A DNA stretch of 64,000 nucleotides from the NCBI RefSeq assembly GCF_900103835.1, contig NZ_FNID01000011.1, positions 1-64,000 of the forward strand. The letters are read 5' to 3'. The notes below the pieces were generated by a model. It had not been told where the DNA came from and made no database searches. It saw only the letters and a program-made list of their open reading frames with translations. The translations under genes were made by a program, and so were the position numbers. The stretch comes from Acetanaerobacterium elongatum. GTDB lineage: Bacteria; Bacillota; Clostridia; Oscillospirales; Ruminococcaceae. This document shows, one piece after another, positions 17,040-26,668 of the stretch (the first letter of the stretch is position 1; each line of letters begins with the position of its first letter).

Positions 17040-17663
17040 TTATTCTTCTGTTTCCGGTTCCGCGATGACAACAGTGAATGTGGCTTCGGGATAACCGGAT
17101 GACCAGAGAGTGAACGACTTCGGCTGATTTACGATTTCGTCGCACTTCAGCCACATCACAATATCTCCGGCCTGCCCGCCGACAGCAGCAGCTTCATCTG
17201 CATCGGCTGAGGTCAGCTGACTGCCGTTATACTTAACTGCCGTGATGGCAGGTAGTCCTGTGGTTATGAGGATGGCAACCCATTTGTGGGTTCCTTGCGC
17301 GGGACTCAAGCTTTCATACGCAATCAGCTCGTCAACCGGAACAGTGACTGTAATGACATTGTCCTCGATGGTGATGGATTCGACTTTGCCTTGATTGGCT
17401 GTCATATCTTCGCTCAGAGCAGTGTTGACATTAGCTGCTGAGACATTCCATGTATCGGGTTTCATCAGTCCTGTGTCTTTCAATTTCAAAAGCAGCGCGT
17501 TGAGATCGTCCTTGAGTCCTGCAACATTTGTGGCAGTACTTGCGGCTTGATTCGGTGCAGAAGGAAGCCCCGTTACCGAGGCTCCCTCCTTAATTTCAAG
17601 CATTCCGCCGATTACTGTTTTCTCGCCGCCCTGTTCGGTGTAGTTTTTCGTGTTATAACTCAT
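17040..17663 (-). CDS. Head fiber protein
   Basis: 207 residues. The N-terminus has YTEQGGEKTVIGGMLEI and a coiled, alanine-rich stretch (about 35-60), as in phi29-type head fiber proteins. The C-terminal ~110 residues form a beta-rich Ig-like module ending with an acidic tail. It probably decorates the capsid surface. The ATG has GGAGGTGCAGT upstream. It lies directly after the capsid gene in transcription order. Confidence 0.7.
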   Translation of the reverse strand: MSYNTKNYTEQGGEKTVIGGMLEIKEGASVTGLPSAPNQAASTATNVAGLKDDLNALLLKLKDTGLMKPDTWNVSAANVNTALSEDMTANQGKVESITIEDNVITVTVPVDELIAYESLSPAQGTHKWVAILITTGLPAITAVKYNGSQLTSADADEAAAVGGQAGDIVMWLKCDEIVNQPKSFTLWSSGYPEATFTVVIAEPETEE

Positions 17664-17675
17664 ACTGCACCTCCG

Positions 17676-18884
17676 TTAAGCCTTCTGCTGGAGTACCTTG
17701 ATAGCCTCCGGCAGAATGAGTTTGCCGTCAACACGCTGGGTGGCAACAAAGCCTACCTGACCGGTTGCAGCGTAGAGCTCATTGAGTCTCTTAAACACAC
17801 GTCCCTGGCGGTCGGCTACCCAGTAATAACTGAAATCGCCGAACACGATGCTCTTTGCGCCTGAGGCAATTGCGGGTACATATGCCGAAGTATACAGCGG
17901 ACGGTTCAAAATGGTGTCAGGAGTGCCGGCCTGCAGAGAGGGCTGCCAGAGATACTGACCGTTGCCGTCTTTCAGCTTGCGGATTGCCTTTACGGTGGCA
18001 TCGTTCATTACGAACACAGCTTTGTTTCTATAAGGTGCTTTCAGCGAATAGAACAGGTCAAGCACCTCTTCAATAGTGATAGCCGCAGCGCCCGCTGTGG
18101 TCACACCGACTTGAGCACCGCCAGTTGCTGCGAGGATGCCGGTCGGTTTACCGGAGCCGTCACCTGTGAAAAAGGCTTCTTCTTCCTTGCTGCCGATACG
18201 CCTTGCGAACTCCCTCGAAATATAGGATTCAAGCGGAAATACGCTGTCGTTCAGCAGTTCCTCAGAAACCTTGATCATTGTTCCAAGCTTGTAAGCGCCG
18301 ATGGAAACCTGACCGAAACTGTCGTCACTGTCGAGAATAGTGCCTTCCTCATCAATCCAGGAGGCTGTACCCTTTGAAGCTACGACCGGAATCTTGCGGT
18401 CCCCGGAGGAAGTGGTAATGACCTTTGCAAGTCTGCGGAAAATGTTCTCCTCATCAAGAGCCTCTACAAGTGTGCGTTCGAACTCGTCAGGGACAAGGTA
18501 TCCGCCTTCAGAATCGGTGCCGATCTGCAGAGCATTTTTCACGATACGATCAAGACCCTCGCCTGCGCGGGTACGCATGGCATTCCAGAACGCTTTTCTG
18601 TACTCATCAGATGCTCTGCCTGTTTTGGTTTCCACACCAAGAACGGCAGGCTTGCCGGTAAGGGGTGTGTTCAGGGGCTTTGAAAGCTCACGGTCAAGGG
18701 CTTCCTGCTTCTCAAGACGGTCAATTTCTTTTCCGAGAGCGACTACGTCGGCTTCCATTTTCTCGTAGGTAGCGGTGTCTTCAGGGGAAACCAGACCGTC
18801 AGTACCGCGCTTGGTATCGAGGAAAGCCTTAGCAGCTTCCCATGCCTTAGCGCGCTTTTCGCGCAGTTCAAGAATTTTGTTCAT
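17676..18884 (-). CDS. Major capsid protein (HK97 fold)
   Basis: 402 residues. An N-terminal coiled-coil scaffold (delta) domain spans about 1-75. The HK97 core follows: GTDSEGGYLVPDEFERTLVE, IPVVASKGTASWIDEEG, LEYSY-type loops and a C-terminal strand region (GFVATQRVDGKLILPEAIK). The scaffold domain is probably removed by the adjacent ClpP-like protease. The ATG at 18884 has TGGAGGTAATATCA upstream, a better fit than the in-frame start 15 bases upstream. Confidence 0.95.
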   Translation of the reverse strand: MNKILELREKRAKAWEAAKAFLDTKRGTDGLVSPEDTATYEKMEADVVALGKEIDRLEKQEALDRELSKPLNTPLTGKPAVLGVETKTGRASDEYRKAFWNAMRTRAGEGLDRIVKNALQIGTDSEGGYLVPDEFERTLVEALDEENIFRRLAKVITTSSGDRKIPVVASKGTASWIDEEGTILDSDDSFGQVSIGAYKLGTMIKVSEELLNDSVFPLESYISREFARRIGSKEEEAFFTGDGSGKPTGILAATGGAQVGVTTAGAAAITIEEVLDLFYSLKAPYRNKAVFVMNDATVKAIRKLKDGNGQYLWQPSLQAGTPDTILNRPLYTSAYVPAIASGAKSIVFGDFSYYWVADRQGRVFKRLNELYAATGQVGFVATQRVDGKLILPEAIKVLQQKA

Positions 18885-18904
18885 TGATATTACCTCCATA
18901 AAAT

Positions 18905-19603
18905 TTAGTGGGAAATTAAAGAGAGCCGCTTCTCAAGCGACTCAATGGGTGTACCTTTGTTCTGTTTGGGCATCTTGGGTTTGACCTTGCTCAGCAGCGA
19001 GTTCGTTACCGCTCTGCGGCTGAATGCATAGGTGACATCGTCCGGTTGAATTCTCTTTTTCTCATCCTCCAGAATGCCGTCGGCAAAGCCTAATTCAATC
19101 GCTTTGTTGGCATTAAGCCAGGTTTCAGCGTCCATAAGGTGAGAGAGCTTCGCACGGGACTGTCCGGTTTTGATTTCATAGGCATTAATGATGCTTTCTT
19201 TGACTTCGTCCAGCATGGCGATGGCTTTCTGCATTTCTTCGCTGTCGCCGATTGCGATGGTAAGCGGGTTATGCACCATCATGAGGGCTGTTGGAGCCAT
19301 CAGCACCTCAGTTCCCGCCATTGCGATAACGCTTGCTGCCGACGCCGCAATACCATCGATTTTTACGGTAACTTTGCCTTTGTAATCCATGAGCATGGTA
19401 TAGATCTGACTCGCAGCGATACAGTCGCCGCCGGGAGAGTTGATCCAAATAACAATGTCACCTTCTCCAGCATTAAGATCTGCTTTAAATGCTTTCGGGG
19501 TGACATCGTCGTCAAACCAGCTTTCCTCGGCTATTGTGCCGTCAAGATAGAGCGTTCGGGTGCCGGAATCTTCATCCCGCGCCCAGTTCCAGAATTTCTT
19601 CAT
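18905..19603 (-). CDS. Head maturation protease, ClpP-like
   Basis: 232 residues. The Clp protease fold shows GDIVIWINSPGGD near residue 50-62, the catalytic serine in GIAASAASVIAMAG and histidine in MMVHNPLTIAIG. It cleaves the capsid scaffold domain during prohead maturation. The ATG follows GGAGGAAACAACCG, and the start overlaps the portal stop by four bases. It sits between portal and capsid, as in HK97-type gene orders. Confidence 0.93.
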   Translation of the reverse strand: MKKFWNWARDEDSGTRTLYLDGTIAEESWFDDDVTPKAFKADLNAGEGDIVIWINSPGGDCIAASQIYTMLMDYKGKVTVKIDGIAASAASVIAMAGTEVLMAPTALMMVHNPLTIAIGDSEEMQKAIAMLDEVKESIINAYEIKTGQSRAKLSHLMDAETWLNANKAIELGFADGILEDEKKRIQPDDVTYAFSRRAVTNSLLSKVKPKMPKQNKGTPIESLEKRLSLISH

Positions 19604-20859
19604 TCGGTTGTTTCCTCCATTCCTTTTGAATTTGCGAACGCACCCGCGTCCTGTAATTTGGTCATCGCGCCGTTTATGATGTAGAGATCACCGCCAAGTT
19701 CCGCAGGGATACGGTCGAGGTTTTCAAGTTCACGAATGTCGTTAGCGGACATCCAACCGTTCTGCCTTGCGGTCGCATAACCGCTCATACGGCTTGCGTA
19801 ATCGCCGCGCAGAAGTCCGTCCACGTTGAACTTGATAAAAACTGTAGGCTTTTCACTGTCGGAAAGCAGAACACGGCACATGGACTGCTCCCAGCGCACC
19901 ACCCACGGGTCGAGCGTGTATTTCACGAACTCAAGGCTCTGCTGCTCGATGTTGCTGAAGGACGATTTTTCAAGGTCGGCGAGCATATGGGGAGGCACTC
20001 TGAAAATACGGGCGATCTCATTTATCTGAAACTTTCGCGTTTCCAGGAACTGCGCCTGTTCCGGTGAAATCCCTATGGGCTGATACTTCATGCCTTCCTC
20101 GAGTACAGCCACCCTGTGTGAATTGGTTGAGCCTTGGTAGGCGGCATTCCAGGATTCTTTGACCTTCTGCGGGTCCTTAATCGTGCCGGGATGTTCGAGC
20201 ACACCGCCCGGCGCGGCACCGTTTGCGAAAAACTTCGCTCCGTATTCCTCAGTGGCGATTGCGAGGCCTACCGCGTTTTTTGCCATTGCAATGGGTGAGT
20301 AACCAACAAGCCCGTCAAATCCCAAGCCCGGAATATGCAAGACATCGGCTGGTGTAAGGTAGACCTGACTGTCCTTGCCAAGTGAAGGTACGTCCTCTGA
20401 GCTGCGCTGGTATAAATAGAAAAGCCGGCCGTTCGAATCACGGTCGACTGTCATCTTGTTTGGCATCAGCGGATAGAGGGAAATGACCTCACCCTTAGCA
20501 TTACGTATAATCTGCGCATAGGCATTGCCCCATAATAAAAGATGACTCATCAGCGTTTCCCTAAACGCAAATGAAGTCATCTCCGGATTCGGCTCGTCAT
20601 GGAGCAGCTTATATAGCGGGTGCTTCAGGTATTTTTCTTTGCCGCCACTGTCGTTGTACTTATACACATGAAGCGGAAGACCCGCCAGTGTTTCGGAAAG
20701 TATCCTCACGCAGGAATAAACCGCAGTCATCTGCATGGCAGTATGTTCGTTAACCGGCTTTCCTGAGCTTGTGCTCCCAAAGAAGAAGTCGTAGCGCCCG
20801 CCGCAAAGGGCATCCTTAGGCTTGTCACGGGCTTTGAATATTCCTTGAAAGATGTTCAT
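19600..20859 (-). CDS. Phage portal protein (HK97 family)
   Basis: 419 residues. Motifs of the HK97-type portal family are present: AVYSCVRILSETLAGLP, LLHDEPNPEMTSFAFRE, GNAYAQIIRN, PADVLHIPGLGFDGLVGYSP and FRVPPHMLADLEKSSFSNIEQ. It forms the dodecameric channel at the packaging vertex. The ATG at 20859 has GGAGG at 8 bases; an ATG six bases upstream is too close to the SD. It is co-transcribed with large terminase and the protease. Confidence 0.95.
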   Translation of the reverse strand: MNIFQGIFKARDKPKDALCGGRYDFFFGSTSSGKPVNEHTAMQMTAVYSCVRILSETLAGLPLHVYKYNDSGGKEKYLKHPLYKLLHDEPNPEMTSFAFRETLMSHLLLWGNAYAQIIRNAKGEVISLYPLMPNKMTVDRDSNGRLFYLYQRSSEDVPSLGKDSQVYLTPADVLHIPGLGFDGLVGYSPIAMAKNAVGLAIATEEYGAKFFANGAAPGGVLEHPGTIKDPQKVKESWNAAYQGSTNSHRVAVLEEGMKYQPIGISPEQAQFLETRKFQINEIARIFRVPPHMLADLEKSSFSNIEQQSLEFVKYTLDPWVVRWEQSMCRVLLSDSEKPTVFIKFNVDGLLRGDYASRMSGYATARQNGWMSANDIRELENLDRIPAELGGDLYIINGAMTKLQDAGAFANSKGMEETTE

Positions 20860-20875
20860 AGGCATTCACCTCCAA

Positions 20876-22576
20876 TCAAAAAACGAGCAGTCCGCGTGAG
20901 TCATACACGCTTTCGCTCGTAACATTTCCGCATCGTATTGCCCGGTCAAGCGCCATAATGGTGGCGACTGCACCATCGATTTTCTCGGTAGATTTCTCTT
21001 TGTCCGCTTTGATGTTCCCTGCCGGGTCGGTACGGATATAGATGTTATCCATCATCCAGCGAAGCACCGGATGGCCGCCGTGGGCAAGTTTCTGCTCTAA
21101 GGTTAGCTTCATGAGTTCCTTGGTCGGTGGGGACATATCCTTAAAGCCCTGTCCGAATGGCACAACTGTGAAACCCATGCTCTCAAGGTTCTGCACCATC
21201 TGCACAGCACCCCAGCGGTCAAAGGCTATTTCACGAATGTTGTATTTCTCACCGAGCTGTTCAATATATTTTTCAATGTACCCGTAATGGACGACATTAC
21301 CTTCGGTGGTTTGCAGGAAGCCCTGCTTCGACCACAGGTCGTAGTTCACATGGTCGCGTTTGACTCGTAAATCGATATTGTCCTCCGGTATCCAGAAGTA
21401 CGGCAGTATGGCGTATTTATCTGCCTCATCTGCAGGAGGAAATACCAGTACGAACGCTGTGATATCGGTAGAGGACGAGAGGTCAAGACCACCGTAGCAA
21501 ACTCGTCCACGTAAAGCTTCCGGGTCAACTGCAAAAGAGCAGGCATCCCATTTGTCCATCGGCATCCAGCGTACCGCCTGTTTTACCCATTGGTTCAGAC
21601 GAAGCTGCCGAAAGCTGTTCTCCTCGGCGGGATTCTGTCTCGCCGACTCAAATGCCGCCCTGACCTTATCCATGCTCACCGTTATGCCGAGAGAAGGATT
21701 GGCTTTTTTCCACACCTTGGGATCAGTCCAGTCATCCTCCTGCGCAGCGCCGTATATTACCGGGTAGAAGGTTGGGTCAGTTTTACGGCCATCGATAATA
21801 TCCAGTGCCTTCTGGTGGACCTCCCAGCAAATGCTGTTTTGATTGTCACCAGCCGTAGTGATAAGAAAATATAACGGCTGCATCCTCGCATCGCCGCTTC
21901 CCTTGGTCATAACATCAAAGAGTTTTCGATTGGGCTGGGTATGCAGCTCGTCGAACACCACGCCGTGGGTGTTGAAACCGTGCTTATTGCCGACATCGGC
22001 AGATAGGACTTGATAGATGCTATTCGTCTTTTGATAGATGAGCCGCTTCGTTGCATCCAGTATTTTGACTCGTTTTGAGAGTGCAGGACACATACGCACC
22101 ATGTCCGCCGCTACATTGAAAACGATGGACGCTTGGTTTCGGTCGGCAGCACAGCCGTAGACCTCTGCGCGTTCCTCAAAATCACCGCAGGTGAGTAGAA
22201 GTGCCACAGCTGCAGCAAGTTCTGATTTTCCCATCTTCTTCGGAATTTCGACATAAGCGGTATTGAACTGCCGATAGCCGTTGGGCTTGAGCGTTCCGAA
22301 AATGTCACGGATAATTTGTTCCTGCCAGTCAATCAGTTCAAAAGGCTTACCGGCCCACGTACCTTTGGTGTGGCAGAGTGCCTCAATGAAAGCAACGGTG
22401 CGGTCGGCGGCAGACTTGTCGTAATACGAATCGGGAGCCATAAACTTTGTCGGTACATATTTTTTCAGTTTTCTCGTATACGCCACCTCCTCATGGGCAA
22501 AATAAAAGACCGCCATCGGCAGTCCGTAAAAATCTATCTGAACGAGATACAGAGCCGTTTCCGGCACTGCTCTCAA
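20876..22576 (-). CDS. terL: Terminase large subunit
   Basis: About 566 residues. The ATPase domain (about 90-290) has a Walker A-like VEIPKKMGKSELAA, Walker B GVVFDELHT and a coupling LITTAGD. The nuclease domain (about 340-560) shows the first acidic strand YGGLDLSSSTD and later REIAFDRWGA and KIDGAVATIMALDRA. It pumps DNA into the prohead and cuts concatemers. The start is a TTG without a good ribosome site; an ATG 60 bases downstream is also possible. The family (terminase_1, HK97-like) is clear. Confidence 0.93.
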   Translation of the reverse strand: MRAVPETALYLVQIDFYGLPMAVFYFAHEEVAYTRKLKKYVPTKFMAPDSYYDKSAADRTVAFIEALCHTKGTWAGKPFELIDWQEQIIRDIFGTLKPNGYRQFNTAYVEIPKKMGKSELAAAVALLLTCGDFEERAEVYGCAADRNQASIVFNVAADMVRMCPALSKRVKILDATKRLIYQKTNSIYQVLSADVGNKHGFNTHGVVFDELHTQPNRKLFDVMTKGSGDARMQPLYFLITTAGDNQNSICWEVHQKALDIIDGRKTDPTFYPVIYGAAQEDDWTDPKVWKKANPSLGITVSMDKVRAAFESARQNPAEENSFRQLRLNQWVKQAVRWMPMDKWDACSFAVDPEALRGRVCYGGLDLSSSTDITAFVLVFPPADEADKYAILPYFWIPEDNIDLRVKRDHVNYDLWSKQGFLQTTEGNVVHYGYIEKYIEQLGEKYNIREIAFDRWGAVQMVQNLESMGFTVVPFGQGFKDMSPPTKELMKLTLEQKLAHGGHPVLRWMMDNIYIRTDPAGNIKADKEKSTEKIDGAVATIMALDRAIRCGNVTSESVYDSRGLLVF

Positions 22577-22585
22577 GCCTTTTGT

Positions 22586-22810
22586 TTACATTTCAATTTT
22601 CCGGCATAAATCCTCACCATAGACCACATTTAGCCTACTGCCGTTATCCCAGTTAACCATCACGGAGCCGGTATCGTCCACACCGGTTACGGTGCCCTTG
22701 GTACCGACGGGTGGAGCCTGTAGGTCATCCATGCGAAGAAGCTCCACTCGGCAGCCAATAGGAAACTGGCATCGGATGCGCTCAACTATTTCTTTACTCG
22801 GAAATCTCAT
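22586..22810 (-). CDS. DUF4314 family small phage protein
   Basis: 74 residues. The SH3-like pattern PIGCRVELLRMDD...PPVGTKGTVTGVDDTGSVMVNWDNGSRLNVVYGED matches DUF4314, a small beta-barrel family common next to phage terminases. The ATG at 22810 has AAGGAGACGGAAAGTG upstream and overlaps the end of the preceding gene. The function is unknown. Confidence 0.8.
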   Translation of the reverse strand: MRFPSKEIVERIRCQFPIGCRVELLRMDDLQAPPVGTKGTVTGVDDTGSVMVNWDNGSRLNVVYGEDLCRKIEM

Positions 22811-23720
22811 CACTTTCCGTCTCCTTTCCATTTGTCAGATTTTTTTGGGTTTCTGTGCGAAATGCAGCGCTGCCGGTCAAGTTCCGAAGAAGCGTCCGGC
22901 GCGTTTCCTTGTACTCGTCACCGATGAAGCCAAGCCGGAGGAGAAAGCAGCGGAAAGCGTATTTGTCGTTATCGATATCCTTTTCCTTTGCAGTGACACG
23001 CTTCTGGTGCTTGGCTGTATCAAGGATTTTCTCGATTAAGTGTGTAGTCGCGCTGATGACCTCTGGCTCCGGGATGCTTTCAAACCAAGGGAAGCGAATC
23101 ATCTCGTCGGTGAGCTCGATTTCCAAGTTGTCTGCTCCGAGCGCCTTCTTGATAAGCGCCGCTTTGCTTTCTACCAGCCGCTTGAGGTTTTCAAGCGCCG
23201 CGTCGGTAAAAGTGGAGCGCGGCATCTCAATTACCAATCCCATGTCATCATCGGGTTCAGGTACATCGCTTGCCTGCATTCCGTTTTCACCCTGGTAACT
23301 TTCGCGACGGGTACGGCCCAGCCCCATTTCCTCGCGGCCGTCCATCCTCAGGTCCTCAAAGGCAAGCACTTCATCGAGTTGTCTTTGCATGGTATCGGTA
23401 ATGGGTGCATCGGGGTTGACATACCGCCCGGGATGGTGCTGGTCAATATCCGGGAACTCATCAAGCGTACTCGTACAGGAGTCATCTCCATCATACCTGC
23501 GGCTGTCACCGTCTGCGTCAAAACCTGCTTGATGGAGCAAATTCTCCAAGTCAAGGTTATCGGGGCCTGTAAGCATTCCGGACTTGTCGATGTGGTAAGC
23601 TCCGACTTCGTAGGCAAAGGTCGGCGCTCCGAGGTACTTGACTGGCGCATCCAGCACCGTGCTGACCGCTCCAACCAGTAATTTGCGTTCGCTTCCTGCA
23701 ACATTATAATTGAGTTTCAT
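22794..23720 (-). CDS. Conserved phage protein, often labelled 'virulence protein' family
   Basis: 308 residues. It starts MKLNYNVAGSERKLLVGAVS and continues YLGAPTFAYEVGAYHIDKSGMLTG, a signature of a family in Clostridia phages that databases label 'virulence protein' without experimental basis. The C-terminal half (about 165-290) has an alpha/beta segment with MIRFPWFE and TAKEKDIDNDKYAFRCFLLRLGFIGDEYKETRR. An acidic, low-complexity middle separates the two. It lies between the methyltransferase and terminase. The true role is unknown. Confidence 0.65.
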   Translation of the reverse strand: MKLNYNVAGSERKLLVGAVSTVLDAPVKYLGAPTFAYEVGAYHIDKSGMLTGPDNLDLENLLHQAGFDADGDSRRYDGDDSCTSTLDEFPDIDQHHPGRYVNPDAPITDTMQRQLDEVLAFEDLRMDGREEMGLGRTRRESYQGENGMQASDVPEPDDDMGLVIEMPRSTFTDAALENLKRLVESKAALIKKALGADNLEIELTDEMIRFPWFESIPEPEVISATTHLIEKILDTAKHQKRVTAKEKDIDNDKYAFRCFLLRLGFIGDEYKETRRTLLRNLTGSAAFRTETQKNLTNGKETESDEISE

Positions 23721-23884
23721 TTTATAAACCGCCTTTCTTTGAGCCGAATTTATTCAGTTTCGGTACTACATTAATCACTCTAAACCGCTTATATATCAAG
23801 GGGTTTGTGCGATTTCAGTGTAGAATACTGTACTGATTATCAGGCGGCTTTTCGTGTGAATAACACAATACCGGAAAGCGGTGT

Positions 23885-25117
23885 TTACTTGTCTGCCGTT
23901 ACCTCCGCATAGGAGTAGAGCACACCGTCGCGCTGTACGCTAACCTTGTCGGCTGTTCCAATCTGTTCAATGTATCGTTTGACAATAACATCACAGAATT
24001 TTTCATCAAGCTCAATGGTATAACATGAGCGGTCGGATTGTTCGCAAGCAATCAGCGTTGAGCCGCTGCCGCCGAAGGGGTCGAGCACCAGCGTGTTGCT
24101 CATGGAGCTGTTCATAATGGGATACGCTAGAAGCGGGATAGGTTTCATTGTAGGGTGGTCGCCATTTTTCTTTGGCTTGTCAAACTCCCATATGGTGGTT
24201 TCCTTGCGTCCGCTGTACCACTGATGCTTCCCGTTTTTCTTCCAGCCGTAGAGCACAGGTTCGTGCTGCCACTGGTATGGAGATCGCCCCAGCACCAGCG
24301 ACTGCTTTTTCCAGATGCAGCAGCCGGACAAATAAAAACCGGCATCCGAAAAGGCTCTTCTGAAATTAAGCCCTTCGGTGTCGGCATGGAAAACATAGAT
24401 GCTGGCGTCGTCCGCCATGACTGATTCGGTGTTCTGAAAAGCGGCAAGCAGGAAGTTATAAAAGGCGTCGTTTGCCATGTTGTCATTTTTAATCTTTCCG
24501 GCATTGCCTTCATAGTTGACGTTGTAGGGCGGGTCGGTAATGACAAGATTAGCCTTGGTTCCGGCCATCAACAAATCAAATGTCTCCGCTTTTGTAGAGT
24601 CACCGCAGACCAGTCGATGCCGACCAAGGGTCCAGAGGTCACCAAGCTTAGTAATCGGCGGCTCCTTTAGCTCGGCGTCTACATCAAAATCATCGTCGTG
24701 GATACCGCCCTTAATACTATTCTTGAACAAATCATCCAGTTCGGCTGGGTCAAAGCCCGTAAGGGACACATCGAAGTCCGCACCCTGCAGGTCAGCAATC
24801 AGAAGTGCCAGCTTATCCTTATCCCATTCGCCGGAAATCTTGTTCAGCGCGATGTTGAGCGCCTTTTCCTTGTCCTCCGGAAGCTCGACCACTACGCATT
24901 CAACTTCAGTAATGCCCATATCGATGAGCACCTTTAAACGCTGATGCCCCCCTACAACTCGGCCGGTTACCTTATTCCAAATGACCGGCTCGACATATCC
25001 GAACTGTTCAATTGAACGCTTCAGCTTATCATATTCAGGGTCGCCGGGCTTTAAGTCTTTTCGTGGATTGTAATCTGCAGGCAGAAGCTCGGCGGTATTC
25101 TTTTTCTCAATCAGCAT
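23885..25117 (-). CDS. ParB-domain DNA methyltransferase (N6-adenine/N4-cytosine type)
   Basis: 410 residues. A ParB/Srx-type N-terminal domain (about 10-110, VVGGHQRLKVLIDMGI) is fused to a beta-class MTase. The catalytic TDPPYN motif is near residue 194 and the SAM-binding DPFGGSGSTLIACE near residue 345. It likely methylates phage DNA to block host restriction, or marks packaging or replication sites. The ATG follows GGAAAGGAAAATAAT. It lies directly downstream of the small terminase gene, one base apart, so the two are co-transcribed. Confidence 0.92.
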   Translation of the reverse strand: MLIEKKNTAELLPADYNPRKDLKPGDPEYDKLKRSIEQFGYVEPVIWNKVTGRVVGGHQRLKVLIDMGITEVECVVVELPEDKEKALNIALNKISGEWDKDKLALLIADLQGADFDVSLTGFDPAELDDLFKNSIKGGIHDDDFDVDAELKEPPITKLGDLWTLGRHRLVCGDSTKAETFDLLMAGTKANLVITDPPYNVNYEGNAGKIKNDNMANDAFYNFLLAAFQNTESVMADDASIYVFHADTEGLNFRRAFSDAGFYLSGCCIWKKQSLVLGRSPYQWQHEPVLYGWKKNGKHQWYSGRKETTIWEFDKPKKNGDHPTMKPIPLLAYPIMNSSMSNTLVLDPFGGSGSTLIACEQSDRSCYTIELDEKFCDVIVKRYIEQIGTADKVSVQRDGVLYSYAEVTADK

Positions 25118-25118
25118 A

Positions 25119-25670
25119 TTATTTTCCTTTCCGAGCGGTCAAAAGCCGCTCCATGACATCGTCCTGCGGATTTGCACCCTTGTAGTCGCCGGTGCAGTTT
25201 TCTTTGACTATCTGAAAAATCTCCAACCACAGGAGATTCGTTTGCTTTTCATAACTGTGACCTATTGCCACATAGGGACTTTGAATGGCATTTCCCGTAG
25301 TAGGGTGCTTTGCCAAAAAACCATATTCAGTGATTGCTTCCTCACATTGAATCCAACGAGCCACGCTCATAGCATAGCGTTCCAGAAGCTGAGGAGAAAC
25401 GAGAGCGGCACACCCGCGTTCATTCAGCCATATCCATGTGTTTCTGTAGATTTCGCCTGCAACAAGCGCCTTACCGTCTTTTTGTATAGCTTCAAGCATT
25501 TTATTCGGTTCCGGCATCTCCATCCCCTGAAGGTTTGCAGTGTCAGAAAACTCCATGATGGTCAGTTTCCTGCCGCCGGGATTGCCTTCGGTTATTTTGT
25601 CGGCTAATGGCTTCTTTTTTGCGCCCGCGCCGATACGAGCGCCTCCACGGTTGGTACCGTCTTTTGCCAA
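25119..25670 (-). CDS. terS: Terminase small subunit (P27 family)
   Basis: 183 residues beginning at a TTG with GTGAGGTGATAAC upstream, giving the standard family opening AKDGTNRGGARIGAGAKKKP (basic, glycine-rich) and EGNPGGRKL. Helical DNA-recognition segments follow, and a central RWIQCEEAITEYGFL. It binds the packaging site and guides the large subunit. A longer frame reaching 25787 overlaps the HNH gene and is not supported. Confidence 0.85.
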   Translation of the reverse strand: MAKDGTNRGGARIGAGAKKKPLADKITEGNPGGRKLTIMEFSDTANLQGMEMPEPNKMLEAIQKDGKALVAGEIYRNTWIWLNERGCAALVSPQLLERYAMSVARWIQCEEAITEYGFLAKHPTTGNAIQSPYVAIGHSYEKQTNLLWLEIFQIVKENCTGDYKGANPQDDVMERLLTARKGK

Positions 25671-25774
25671 AGTTATCACCTCACTTTGCTGGCTGGGGCT
25701 ATTCCCTTGTTTGAAAGCGCGTTTTTCAACACGAAGCCCCACGCCGCTGTCCGCATAAAAAAGTTTTAGAGATT

Positions 25775-26134
25775 TTACCGCCCCCACCGGTCGCCGCTCT
25801 CGGCAGTGATTCGAGAATGGCAGGATTTACAAAGAGCCATGAGATTGCTCTTCTCATTGCTGCCGCCTTTGGATAGCGGAAGGATGTGGTGGACTTCCTC
25901 TGCGGGTGTCAGCCTTCCTTGCTTCTGACACTCTTCGCAGAGTGGATGTGCTTTGATGTAGCGATCACGGATTCGTTTCCAGCTACGACCGTAGCGTTTG
26001 TTTGACTTGGGGTCGCGCTCGTACTGGTTGTATTGTTTGTCCATAACCTTCTGATGCTCGGCACAGTATTGCCCACGTACAGCAAGCCGACCGCAGCCGG
26101 GGTAGGCACAGGGACGTTTTGGTTTATATGGCAT
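25775..26134 (-). CDS. HNH endonuclease (packaging-associated)
   Basis: 119 residues. An N-terminal zinc-binding part (CAYPGCGRLAVRGQYCAEH) precedes the HNH core HPLCEECQKQG...EEVHHILPLSKGGSNEKSNLMALCKSCHSR. HNH nucleases next to the terminase genes take part in cos-site cutting in HK97-like phages. The ATG at 26134 has AAGGAGATGAACC upstream. The cos site, if present, would be expected near this gene, but its core cannot be recognised by eye. Confidence 0.92.
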   Translation of the reverse strand: MPYKPKRPCAYPGCGRLAVRGQYCAEHQKVMDKQYNQYERDPKSNKRYGRSWKRIRDRYIKAHPLCEECQKQGRLTPAEEVHHILPLSKGGSNEKSNLMALCKSCHSRITAESGDRWGR

Positions 26135-26251
26135 TGGTTCATCTCCTTGGACACAAGAAAAGCCCTGCAGGATTGCTCCCACAAGGCCCTCATGGATTCT
26201 GATTTCCTGATTTTATTCTATCACAGAGGGATACATGACAAACAGTGACAT

Positions 26252-26668
26252 TCAGTGACTTGTTTGCGGAACAACGATGCTTTCTACTGCTTCGCCGTGC
26301 AGCCTGTAGACATGACGGACATTGTAGCCCATATCAACTGCGATTTGTTCCCAGGTTTTGAAGCATAAGTATCGAAGCTCCAAAAGCGTCTGGTACTCTG
26401 TGTTGTCTACAGCTTTTATTATCCTCACCATTTCACGTTTAAGATTTACAAGCCTGTCGATATCACGGTTGATTTCAGCTTGCAGGTCGATAATCTTAGC
26501 TATAGCATCAGCCATCGTTGATGTGCTGCGATTCGGATTTCGCGGCATACCAGTGAGGGTGTAGGTGCATTTCGTAGCCAATTCATTTAGTGAAGCTATT
26601 TGCTCTAGCTTTGAATTGATACGATGGTCGAGGCGATATGCCTGTCCGAGATATTCTTTTGCCGTCAT
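26252..26668 (-). CDS. Late transcription regulator, DUF1492/ArpU-like (sigma region 4 type)
   Basis: 138 residues. A helical N-terminus with DLQAEINRDIDRLVNLK is followed by a C-terminal HTH: LLELRYLCFKTWEQIAVDMGYNVRHVYRLHGEA resembles sigma-70 region 4 and the ArpU/DUF1492 family. These proteins switch on phage late genes. Position right before the HNH/terminase block agrees. The ATG has GGAGGTGGCAGT upstream and overlaps the previous gene stop. Confidence 0.8.
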   Translation of the reverse strand: MTAKEYLGQAYRLDHRINSKLEQIASLNELATKCTYTLTGMPRNPNRSTSTMADAIAKIIDLQAEINRDIDRLVNLKREMVRIIKAVDNTEYQTLLELRYLCFKTWEQIAVDMGYNVRHVYRLHGEAVESIVVPQTSH

